Shown piece after piece: positions 9,172 to 16,219 of a stretch of 40,922 bases of DNA. Numbering within the stretch: the stretch's first letter is position 1; each line of letters opens with the position of its first letter. A program made the position numbers and the translations under genes. The notes below the pieces were generated by a model, which worked only from the letters and a program-made list of their open reading frames with translations, was not told the DNA's origin and did not search any database. This DNA is from an uncultured Flavobacteriales bacterium (lineage in GTDB: Bacteria; Bacteroidota; Bacteroidia; Flavobacteriales_D; CAJJDF01), in the NCBI GenBank assembly GCA_938009745.1, contig CALLII010000029.1, positions 1 through 40,922 on the forward strand, read 5' to 3'.

Positions 9172-10487
9172 CAAATTGGTTGAAAAATATTGATCGACAG
9201 CTACTTGCTATCTATGTAATACTCGTATTACTCGGTATAAGCACAATATATTCTACCTCTTTTAGCGAAGATTACCCTTCCATTTTTTCATTAAACAAAT
9301 CATACGGAAAACAAATAATGTGGTTTGGAATTAGTTTAACGATAGGTGTTTTAATTCTATTATTAGATATTGAATTCATACGGAAATATATTGAGGTTTT
9401 TTATGCCATAACAATCTTACTATTGATACTAGTTTTACTAGTAGGAACTGTAAGAGGTGGTGCAAGAGCTTGGTTTGGTATAGGAAGCTTTGGAATTCAA
9501 CCTGCTGAGTTTGCCAAAATATCAGTGAGTTTATTTATCGCCAAATACCTCTCAAATGTTAATTTGGGATTGCATAAACTTGAATCAAAAATATGGGCTG
9601 GGCTCATATTACTTGTCCCAATTTTTTTAATTTTACAACAACCAGATTTAGGAACAGTACTTGTGTTTTTAGGTTTTATATTAGTGTTTTACAGAGAAGG
9701 AATAATAGGAAACATCTTGTTATTTGGGATTTTACTTTTAGGCGTATCAGTGGTTTCTTTGGCACTTAAAGACAGTACGAACACCTTCTTTGGTTTTGAA
9801 TTTCATTCCCATTATCTATATGCTTTAGTAATAGTTGTTATTGCTTTTTTGGTTGCCTTGGGAGTTAACGTAACTACTTACAAAAGATACCGAAGAGCAA
9901 AACATTTAAGAATAGTTGCAGTAACAGTTATAGGACTTATTCTAATTCCTTTAATGAAAATTGGGCTAGAAAAAATACCTGAAAACCACTATCAAAGAGT
10001 TCGTGTAGAAATAATTCTGGGATTGAAAGAAGACGCAAGAGGAGTTGGTTATAACTCTCACCAAGCTTTATCTGCAATTGGTTCAGGAGAGTTTTTGGGT
10101 AAAGGATATAAAAATGCAACTCTTGCAAATGACAGATACAATCAAGTCCCTGAACAAAGTACCGATTTTATTTTTTGTACAGTTGCCGAAGAATGGGGGT
10201 TTCTTGGGAGTTTTGTTCTTTTTAGTTTGTACATGATTTTGATAATAAAAATAATAACAATGGCCGAAAGACAAAGGTCGGCTTTTGGTCGAATATTCTC
10301 TTACTCCATTGCTAGCATATTTTTTATTCATTTCACAATTAATATAGGAATGGTGATAGGCTTAGCTCCAATCATTGGAATACCTCTACCCTTCTTTAGT
10401 TATGGGGGGTCATCCTTACTCTCATTTAGTATTATGATTTTTATTTTATTAAAGATAGATTCGGATAGATTAGCCTCTTTCAGATAA
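9168..10487 (+). CDS. rodA: Peptidoglycan glycosyltransferase RodA (SEDS family)
   Basis: This 439-residue polytopic SEDS protein carries the conserved motifs GIQPAEFAKI (after TM3), the large periplasmic loop ARGVGYNSHQALSAIGSG / VPEQSTDFIFCTVAEEWGFLG, and the C-terminal PLPFFSYGGSS. It polymerises lipid II in complex with PBP2. The start is GTG at 9168, giving the GTGA overlap with the mrdA stop; no upstream alternative exists in frame. The protein is slightly long because of a membrane and basic insert around residues 190-260, as is usual in Bacteroidota. No terminator is visible downstream. Confidence 0.96.
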   Translation: MTNWLKNIDRQLLAIYVILVLLGISTIYSTSFSEDYPSIFSLNKSYGKQIMWFGISLTIGVLILLLDIEFIRKYIEVFYAITILLLILVLLVGTVRGGARAWFGIGSFGIQPAEFAKISVSLFIAKYLSNVNLGLHKLESKIWAGLILLVPIFLILQQPDLGTVLVFLGFILVFYREGIIGNILLFGILLLGVSVVSLALKDSTNTFFGFEFHSHYLYALVIVVIAFLVALGVNVTTYKRYRRAKHLRIVAVTVIGLILIPLMKIGLEKIPENHYQRVRVEIILGLKEDARGVGYNSHQALSAIGSGEFLGKGYKNATLANDRYNQVPEQSTDFIFCTVAEEWGFLGSFVLFSLYMILIIKIITMAERQRSAFGRIFSYSIASIFFIHFTINIGMVIGLAPIIGIPLPFFSYGGSSLLSFSIMIFILLKIDSDRLASFR

Positions 10488-10507
10488 AAAATAGTTTAAA
10501 TTCAATT

Positions 10508-10523
10508 TTGGCACAATTTTGTT
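10508..10523 (+). promoter_or_regulatory. Possible sigma-54 promoter (-24/-12)
   Basis: TTGGCACAATTTTGTT matches the sigma-54 consensus TTGGCAC-R-NNN-TTGCW with one mismatch (T for C in the -12 element). It lies about 90 bp before the GH3 start codon. No activator site was recognised, so this rests on the motif alone. Confidence 0.35.
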
Positions 10524-10582
10524 ACTAGATAAAATGTTAATTAATATGCTCATAAATATTAAAGTAAACTGCTGGAGGTTTA

Positions 10583-10615
10583 ATGAGGATTTTTAATTTT
10601 GACATACACTTATGA
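10583..10615 (+). CDS. Possible 10-codon leader peptide (uORF)
   Basis: A GGAGG sequence at 10574-10578 precedes ATG at 10583, which encodes MRIFNFDIHL and stops with TGA at 10613-10615. This TGA overlaps the ATG (10612) of the downstream GH3 gene as ATGA. A clear Shine-Dalgarno sequence is unusual in this phylum and would allow translational coupling. A competing TAATTTTG -7-like box lies inside it (10594-10601); if transcription starts there, the uORF would not be on the mRNA. Confidence 0.35.
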   Translation: MRIFNFDIHL

Positions 10616-13572
10616 AATCATTATTTTACATATCAGTTGCAGCAATCTCTAGCTTTTTGTTAAACACAAACTCTGGGTCAGAATCTGCTGAAGCACAACA
10701 AATTATTAACACTCCTACAAGGCCTGAGTTCATTACAGAATCTCACCCTTGGGCGGATTCTGTATTCGATACTCTTACCGAGGATCAAAGAATTGCACAA
10801 CTATTTATGGTTGCAGCCTATTCAAATAAAGATGCTGCTCACGAGAATTCAATATCTAACCTTATTACCAAATATAATTTAGGAGGATTAATATTTATGC
10901 AAGGAAAACCTGAAAAGGAAATTGCACTTACCAATAAATATCAAGCTAAAGCTAAAACGCCTTTGATGATTGCCATTGATGGAGAATGGGGATTACCAAT
11001 GAGATTACAAAATACTTTTAAGTTCCCAAAACAAATGACTTTGGGAGCAATACAACATGATTCTCTTATTTATAATATGGGGAAAGAAATGGCTCTTCAT
11101 TGCAAGCGAATGGGAATTCATGTAAATTTTGCACCAGTTATTGATGTAAACAACAACCGTAAAAATCCTGTAATAAACTACCGATCTTTTGGCGAAGAAC
11201 GTGAAAACGTAACCAAAAAAGGGATAGCCTACATGAAAGGAATGCAGGACTATGGAGTACTTGCTTGTGCAAAGCATTTCCCAGGTCATGGTGATACTGA
11301 TAAAGACTCACACAAGGCTTTACCAATAATAACTCACGATTATGCTAGACTAGATTCCATTGAGTTTTACCCTTTCAAAAAATTAATAAAAGAAGGAATT
11401 GGAAGTATGATGGTTGCCCATTTATTTATTCCATCACTAGATAGTACTCCAAATAGAGCTACAACACTTTCTAAAAGAGTAGTTACTGATTTACTTCAAA
11501 GCGAAATGGGATTTGAGGGATTAATATTTACTGATGCACTGAACATGAAAGGTGTAAGTTCGTTCTACAAACCTGGTGTTGTAGATGTTAAAGCACTAAT
11601 CGCAGGAAATGATGTATTGTTATTTTCTGAAGATGTACCTACTGCAATTGCTGAGATTAAAAAAGCTATTGCTAAAGGAGAAATAACAAAAGAAAGAGTG
11701 TGGAAAAGCGTAAAGAAAATACTTTATGCCAAAGAGTGGATGAACATTAGCCAAGCTAAAATTTCTACTAAAAATTTATCTAAAGATTTAAATCCAACAT
11801 CCTCTGATTTAACGAATAGACTATTGTTCGAAAATGCCTTAACTCTTGTTAAGAATGAAAACAATATCCTTCCTTTAATGAGGCTTGATACTACTAAAAT
11901 TGCTTCAGTAGTAATTGGTGGGAAAAGTAATAATGATTTTCAGAAAGGATTAAGTAGATATACTGATGTGAGTCACTTTGTAATATCTAAAAAAGCTTCT
12001 CCAGAAACACTTAATTCATTATTAAAGAAATTAAAAAAATACAATAAAGTAATTGTAAGTATACATGGAACCAAGATGAATGGGTCATATGGCATTTATA
12101 AAAATGACATTAAAATAGTTCAATCTATTGCTAAAAAACACGAAGTAATATTAAACTATCCTACTAATGCCTATGCACTTGCAAAGCTTGATAGTGCAAC
12201 AAATATTGAAGCAATTATTGTTTCATATGAAGAAAACAAATATACGGATGACCTAGTTGGTCAACTTATTTTTGGAGGAATTGGAGCTAAAGGAAAATTA
12301 CCTGTAACAGGTTCACCTTATTTTAAAGTGGGAACTGGTATACAGACTCAACCATCTAGACTTAAATACTCTATTCCAGAAGAAGTTGGAATTGCTTCGA
12401 GTAAATTAAATGGAATTGGATGGATTGCCAGAGAAGCAATAAAAGATGGAGCCTTCCCGGGTTGTCAAGTTTTAGTAGCAAAAGATGGAAAAATCATATA
12501 CAATCAAAACTTTGGTCATTATACGTATGCCAAAAAGAGAATTGTTAAAACCAATACCATCTATGACTTAGCATCTATTACAAAAGTAGCTGTTACAACT
12601 GCAATTGTTATGCAGATGGTTGATAACAATGAAATCGATTTAAATAAAACGTTAGGCGACTATCTTCCAGAATACGTTAAGGGAACTCCTTACCAAAGTG
12701 TTATGATTAAAGAAATGCTTACTCACCAAGCAAGATTTAAACCTTGGATTCCTTTTTACACGGCAACTTTAGACGAAGAAGGCGAGTTGAATTCAAGATT
12801 TTACTCTAATAAGAAAAGTGATTTTTACACCACTGAAGTGGCTAAGGACATATTTATATTCAAAAACTACAACAAAGCAATTATCAAAAGAATAGTAGCT
12901 ACAGATTTAAGAACCAAAAAAGCATACAAATACAGTGATTTGGGTTATTATTTCTTGAAAGAAATTATTGAAAAGAAGACAAAAAGAAGTTTAGATTTTG
13001 TAGCAGATAGTATGTATTACAAATCAATGGGATTACAATACACGACTTACAATCCTTTAAGGAAATTTGATAAATCACAAATTACTCCTACGGAATGGGA
13101 TACCGTTTTTAGAAATCAAGTAATCCATGGATATGTTCACGACCAAGGAGCAGCTATGTTAGGAGGAATTGGTGGGCATGCTGGATTATTCTCTAATGCA
13201 ACTGAACTAGCAACCATTATGCAATTATTCCTTAATGAAGGAACCTATGGAGGAATTCAATATATTGGTGATAGTACGATACAGTACTTTACTTCTGCTC
13301 CATTTAGAGGAACAGATAACCGAAGAGGAATTGGATTTGATAAACCTACTTTAGACTTAAAAGGAGGGCCAACATGTGATGCAGTTTCCTTAGCTAGTTA
13401 CGGTCACTCAGGATTTACAGGAACCAGAGCTTGGGTAGACCCTGAACACGATTTAGTGTATATTTTCTTGTCTAACAGAGTATATCCAGATGCAAATAAT
13501 TGGAAGTTAGTTAAAAACGACATCAGAACCAGAATAGAAAAAGTGATTTATAATTCTTTTCAACAGAAGTAA
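10612..13572 (+). CDS. Secreted GH3 beta-N-acetylglucosaminidase / serine beta-lactamase-like fusion
   Basis: This 986-residue protein has an N-terminal export signal (MKSLFYISVAAISSFLL) and three parts. Residues ~50-370 are a GH3 barrel of the NagZ type, with the His-Asp signature KHFPGHGDTDKDSH and the nucleophile segment FTDALNMKGV. Residues ~390-580 resemble a GH3 C-terminal domain. Residues ~600-985 are a class C beta-lactamase/serine hydrolase domain with SITK (SxxK) and HSGFTGT. The usual YxN motif reads YSD, which also occurs in such fusions. It probably removes GlcNAc from muropeptides and acts on attached peptides or esters in periplasmic wall recycling, though substrates are inferred. 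It follows mrdA-rodA but has its own upstream region. Confidence 0.88.
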   Translation: MKSLFYISVAAISSFLLNTNSGSESAEAQQIINTPTRPEFITESHPWADSVFDTLTEDQRIAQLFMVAAYSNKDAAHENSISNLITKYNLGGLIFMQGKPEKEIALTNKYQAKAKTPLMIAIDGEWGLPMRLQNTFKFPKQMTLGAIQHDSLIYNMGKEMALHCKRMGIHVNFAPVIDVNNNRKNPVINYRSFGEERENVTKKGIAYMKGMQDYGVLACAKHFPGHGDTDKDSHKALPIITHDYARLDSIEFYPFKKLIKEGIGSMMVAHLFIPSLDSTPNRATTLSKRVVTDLLQSEMGFEGLIFTDALNMKGVSSFYKPGVVDVKALIAGNDVLLFSEDVPTAIAEIKKAIAKGEITKERVWKSVKKILYAKEWMNISQAKISTKNLSKDLNPTSSDLTNRLLFENALTLVKNENNILPLMRLDTTKIASVVIGGKSNNDFQKGLSRYTDVSHFVISKKASPETLNSLLKKLKKYNKVIVSIHGTKMNGSYGIYKNDIKIVQSIAKKHEVILNYPTNAYALAKLDSATNIEAIIVSYEENKYTDDLVGQLIFGGIGAKGKLPVTGSPYFKVGTGIQTQPSRLKYSIPEEVGIASSKLNGIGWIAREAIKDGAFPGCQVLVAKDGKIIYNQNFGHYTYAKKRIVKTNTIYDLASITKVAVTTAIVMQMVDNNEIDLNKTLGDYLPEYVKGTPYQSVMIKEMLTHQARFKPWIPFYTATLDEEGELNSRFYSNKKSDFYTTEVAKDIFIFKNYNKAIIKRIVATDLRTKKAYKYSDLGYYFLKEIIEKKTKRSLDFVADSMYYKSMGLQYTTYNPLRKFDKSQITPTEWDTVFRNQVIHGYVHDQGAAMLGGIGGHAGLFSNATELATIMQLFLNEGTYGGIQYIGDSTIQYFTSAPFRGTDNRRGIGFDKPTLDLKGGPTCDAVSLASYGHSGFTGTRAWVDPEHDLVYIFLSNRVYPDANNWKLVKNDIRTRIEKVIYNSFQQK

Positions 13573-13601
13573 GATCACTATTTAAACGTAAATAAATTCA
13601 C

Positions 13602-13609
13602 TATTTTTG
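13602..13609 (+). promoter_or_regulatory. Putative -7 box for gmhA operon
   Basis: TATTTTTG fits TAnnTTTG, 38 bp before the gmhA ATG. A degenerate -33 element (TTTA, 13581-13584) lies 17 bp upstream. Confidence 0.45.
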
Positions 13610-13647
13610 TGAGTAAAAAATAACACAAGTAATTTAATTTCATCAAA

Positions 13648-14226
13648 ATGAAGATTAAAAATATTATACAAGAGTCGATTTCGGTAAAGCAAAAAGTGCT
13701 TGAAAACGAAACAATAATTAATACAATTCAACAAGTTACAGATGAAATAGTAGCTTGTTTTGAAAAAGATGGACAACTTCTTTTCTGTGGAAATGGCGGT
13801 TCTGCTGCGGATGCTCAACACTTAGCTGCTGAATTTTCTGGAAGATTTTATTTTGACAGAGATCCTCTTAACTCAGAAGCATTGCACGTAAACACTTCTT
13901 ACCTAACAGCAGTTGGAAACGATTACTCTTACCAAGAAGTATACGCAAGAATAATAAAAGCCAAAGGAAGAACTGGAGATATATTGGTTGGTATTTCAAC
14001 TTCTGGAAACTCAGGAAATGTAGTAAAAGCTCTGGCGCAAGCAAAAAAACAAGGAATGATAACTGTAGGATTAACAGGAGAAACTGGAGGGGAAATGAAA
14101 GCCTTGTGTGATTTTATTATTCCAATACCATCAACTGATACTCCAAGAATTCAAGAATGCCACATTACTGTTGGTCACATTATTTGTGAATTAGTAGAAG
14201 AAGCATTGTTCACCAAAGGAAAATGA
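13648..14226 (+). CDS. gmhA: Sedoheptulose-7-phosphate isomerase
   Basis: This 192-residue SIS-domain protein has CGNGGSAADAQHLAAEFSGRF (about residues 49-69), including the zinc-binding His and Glu, and the SIS phosphosugar loop GISTSGNSGNVVKAL. The C-terminal segment IQECHITVGHIICELVE supplies the second metal-binding Gln/His pair. It converts sedoheptulose 7-phosphate to D-glycero-D-manno-heptose 7-phosphate, the first step to ADP- or GDP-heptose for surface glycans. The stop overlaps the ATG of the next gene (ATGA), and that gene carries later steps of the same pathway, which supports the call strongly. Confidence 0.95.
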   Translation: MKIKNIIQESISVKQKVLENETIINTIQQVTDEIVACFEKDGQLLFCGNGGSAADAQHLAAEFSGRFYFDRDPLNSEALHVNTSYLTAVGNDYSYQEVYARIIKAKGRTGDILVGISTSGNSGNVVKALAQAKKQGMITVGLTGETGGEMKALCDFIIPIPSTDTPRIQECHITVGHIICELVEEALFTKGK

Positions 14227-15449
14227 TTCAAGAAGCAATTATATTAGCTGGAGGATTGGGAACCAGACTAAGAAGCAAAGTAGCCGAATTACCTAAATCA
14301 ATGGCTCCTATTAACGGAATTCCATTTTTACAATATCAGCTTAACTATTTATCTCAATACGAGATTAAAACGGTTTATTTAGCCGTAGGATATCTATCTA
14401 ATGTAATTACCGATTTTTTTGGTGATTCATACAATGGTATTGCAATAAAATATGTTTTCGAAAAAGAACCACTTGGAACTGGAGGAGCAATTTCACAAGC
14501 ACTTGCAGAAACTAATACGGAAGAGGTATTAATCCTTAATGGTGATACTATGTTTCAGGTTGAGTTAACTGAATTTTACAAAAGCCATAAAGAAAATAAA
14601 GCTGATTTCTCAATGGCACTAAAGCCTCTTGAGAATTTTGAAAGATATGGAGTAGTGCAGCTAAATTCTAATAATCAAGTGATTGGATTTGAAGAAAAGC
14701 AGTTTCAAGAATCCGGAATTATTAATGGTGGAGTTTATATCTTGAATAAATCGAAGCTTACCTCCTATTCATTTCCAAAAAAATATTCTTTTGAAAGAGA
14801 GTTTTTAGAATCTAAATTTAGCGACTTACATTTTAATGGATTCGTAAGTGAAGGATACTTCCTTGATATTGGGATTCCTGATGATTACGACCAAGCTCAA
14901 GAAGACTTTAAACGATACTCCGATTGGCAAATAGACAAATCTTGGACTCTTTTTCTTGATAGAGATGGTGTTATAAATACTCACATAAAAGGAGGTTACG
15001 TTACAAGTTTAGATAATTTCGAATTTATTGATGGAGTATTATCAAGTATTCCTATGCTAAACAAAGCTTTTGGAAGAATTGTAATTGTAACCAACCAACA
15101 ATGTATTGGCAAGGGAATAATTACTGAACAAGAATTGAATGAGATTCATACCCATATGACTCAAGAAATCAAAAAGAATAACGGAACTATTGATGCAGTT
15201 TATTTTGCTCCTCAGTTAGTTTCTGAAAATAGTGATATGAGGAAACCTAACACTGGCATGGCTGACAAAGCTAAAACACAATTCCTAGAAATAGATTTTT
15301 CAAAATCTATAATGGTTGGCGATTCATTAAGCGATATGGAATTTGGAAGAAGAAAAGGAATGAAATTAGTTTATATAAACCCCGGATTAAATGGAGATAC
15401 GGACAGAAGTTTCCCAACATTAGAAGATTTTACAAAAAGTATTTCTTAA
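14223..15449 (+). CDS. Fused heptose-1-phosphate nucleotidyltransferase / heptose-bisphosphate phosphatase
   Basis: This 408-residue protein has two enzymatic domains. Residues 1-~230 are a sugar-nucleotide transferase of the HddC type (LAGGLGTRLRSKVAELPKSM, then LNGDTMF). Residues ~240-400 are a HAD phosphatase of the GmhB/HisB-N type, with FLDRDGVINT, IVTNQQ and MVGDSLSDMEF. Together with gmhA, two later steps of GDP-heptose synthesis would sit on one chain; the kinase (HddA) is not in this window. The zinc-binding Cys/His loop typical of GmhB is absent: the corresponding stretch VYFAPQLVSENSDMRKP has no cysteine. GDP rather than ADP specificity is inferred from similarity. Confidence 0.87.
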   Translation: MIQEAIILAGGLGTRLRSKVAELPKSMAPINGIPFLQYQLNYLSQYEIKTVYLAVGYLSNVITDFFGDSYNGIAIKYVFEKEPLGTGGAISQALAETNTEEVLILNGDTMFQVELTEFYKSHKENKADFSMALKPLENFERYGVVQLNSNNQVIGFEEKQFQESGIINGGVYILNKSKLTSYSFPKKYSFEREFLESKFSDLHFNGFVSEGYFLDIGIPDDYDQAQEDFKRYSDWQIDKSWTLFLDRDGVINTHIKGGYVTSLDNFEFIDGVLSSIPMLNKAFGRIVIVTNQQCIGKGIITEQELNEIHTHMTQEIKKNNGTIDAVYFAPQLVSENSDMRKPNTGMADKAKTQFLEIDFSKSIMVGDSLSDMEFGRRKGMKLVYINPGLNGDTDRSFPTLEDFTKSIS

Positions 15450-15452
15450 AAC

Positions 15453-15483
15453 TTTGGTAAATTAAAACCAACCACTATCTTTG
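15453..15483 (+). promoter_or_regulatory. Strong Bacteroidota promoter for the tRNA-Arg locus
   Basis: TTTG (15453-15456) and TATCTTTG (15476-15483) are separated by exactly 19 bp, a complete TTTG-N19-TAnnTTTG promoter. The transcript would begin near 15490. It would pass a 10-codon ORF (15515-15547, MSDTTKIIEH, probably not meaningful) and tRNA-like relic A before reaching tRNA-Arg. Confidence 0.8.
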
Positions 15484-15557
15484 CACCTCAATAAAAAGCA
15501 ATTCATTGTTTTTTATGAGTGATACAACTAAAATTATAGAGCATTAGTTGTTTAATC

Positions 15558-15610
15558 GGGCCAGTAGCTCAGCTGGATAGAGCACTCCGATTTTTATCGG
15601 AACGGTCAAA
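15558..15610 (+). pseudogene. tRNA-like relic A (5' half of a tRNA)
   Basis: The sequence starts GGGCCAGTAGCTCAGCTGG and continues through a normal D-arm (GCTC...GAGC) almost identical to the real tRNA at 15671. The anticodon arm is replaced by a self-complementary TCCGAT-TTTT-ATCGGA hairpin with no 7-nt anticodon loop. After GGTCAAA the similarity stops, and no T-arm or acceptor 3' strand follows. An AATTAGCA/TGCTAATT hairpin (15642-15660) fills the space before the true tRNA. It cannot be a working tRNA as it stands. Confidence 0.7.
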
Positions 15611-15670
15611 TGGAGATTGACATTGAAATAAACTGATTATCAATTAGCAAAGTGCTAATTTAAATATATC

Positions 15671-15744
15671 GGGCGCGTAGCTCAGCTGGATAGAGCACCT
15701 CCCTTCTAAGGAGGCGGTCAAAGGTTCGAATCCTTTCGCGCTCA
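15671..15744 (+). tRNA. tRNA-Arg (anticodon TCT)
   Basis: The complete cloverleaf can be folded by eye. The acceptor GGGCGCG pairs with CGCGCTC (one G-T pair), the D-arm is GCTC/GAGC, and the anticodon stem is CCTCC/GGAGG. The loop is CTTCTAA (anticodon TCT, reading AGA), and the T-arm is AAAGG-TTCGAAT-CCTTT. The discriminator is A, and CCA is not encoded. It is 74 nt and followed at once by a terminator. Confidence 0.96.
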
Positions 15745-15747
15745 CTA
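15736..15747 (+). repeat. Left copy of 12-bp direct repeat of tRNA 3' end
   Basis: TCGCGCTCACTA covers the 3' acceptor strand of tRNA-Arg plus three downstream bases. An exact copy lies at 16141-16152, so the terminator and GIY-YIG gene are flanked by direct repeats of the tRNA 3' end, as attL/attR sites flank elements integrated in tRNA genes. Confidence 0.6.
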
Positions 15748-15754
15748 CAAAAAA

Positions 15755-15781
15755 GCTTCAGTTTTACTGAGGCTTTTTTTA
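15755..15781 (+). terminator. Intrinsic terminator after tRNA-Arg
   Basis: GCTTCAGT (15755-15762) pairs with ACTGAGGC (15766-15773) around TTT, with one G-T pair, and is followed by a run of seven T. Confidence 0.85.
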
Positions 15782-15794
15782 TGCCCAAAAGATT

Positions 15795-16046
15795 ATGTTC
15801 TATACTTATATTCTTTATAGCGAATCAATTGACAAATTCTATATCGGTCACACAAGTAATTTAGAAGAAAGAATAGCTCGACACAACAGAGGTGGTGAAA
15901 AATTCACTTCTAAAGGACAGCCATGGAAGCTATCCTATTCCGAAAAATTTGAAACTAAAATACTGGCTAATAGCAGAGAAAGACAAATCAAAAAATGGAA
16001 AAGTAGAGTTATGATTGAGAAATTAATCGACAACTCAGCTGAATAG
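15795..16046 (+). CDS. Small stand-alone GIY-YIG nuclease (COG2827-like)
   Basis: This 83-residue single-domain protein has YTYILYSESIDKFYIGHTS, where the GIY-YIG pair reads YTY and YIG. R27 and H30 are followed by FTSKGQPWKLSYSEKFETK, with the metal-binding Glu expected in the last part. The family cuts DNA, but the role of these free-standing bacterial members is not known. It begins 14 bp after the T-run of the tRNA-Arg terminator. The last residues (NSAE) and the TAG stop are encoded by a sequence resembling a tRNA D-arm (16034 onward). No promoter box is obvious; expression may depend on read-through. Confidence 0.85.
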   Translation: MFYTYILYSESIDKFYIGHTSNLEERIARHNRGGEKFTSKGQPWKLSYSEKFETKILANSRERQIKKWKSRVMIEKLIDNSAE

Positions 16047-16152
16047 AGTATTCCGATTTAAATCGGAAAGATCAAAGGTTCGTCTCGACCTAGGAAGTGT
16101 AAGATTTTTGAAAAAAAAATCAACATTTGCTTTGTCGGGATCGCGCTCACTA
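16034..16152 (+). pseudogene. tRNA-like relic C interrupted before its 3' end
   Basis: From CTCAGCTGAATAGAGTA onward this matches relic A at 36 of 43 positions, most changes being transitions or A/T swaps. Its anticodon-arm position is a perfect 18-bp palindrome, TTCCGATTTAAATCGGAA (16051-16068). It then continues into AAAGGTTCG, as the T-arm of tRNA-Arg does. After about 60 unrelated bases, including a GATTTTT/AAAAATC hairpin, the tRNA 3' end TCGCGCTCACTA reappears (16141-16152). It overlaps the last 13 bases of the GIY-YIG gene. Confidence 0.65.
16141..16152 (+). repeat. Right copy of 12-bp direct repeat of tRNA 3' end
   Basis: TCGCGCTCACTA is identical to 15736-15747 within tRNA-Arg and lies 405 bp downstream in the same orientation. 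It marks the far edge of the GIY-YIG unit. Confidence 0.6.
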
Positions 16153-16219
16153 ATAAACTCTATATAATTTTCAACCTAATAGGTTAATTTAATGATACCT
16201 TTAGTTAATTAAGAATATT

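Noticed and set aside
15515-15547. 10-codon ORF MSDTTKIIEH in the tRNA leader
   Set aside because: No ribosome-binding signal and no coupled gene; probably a chance ORF in a tRNA precursor.
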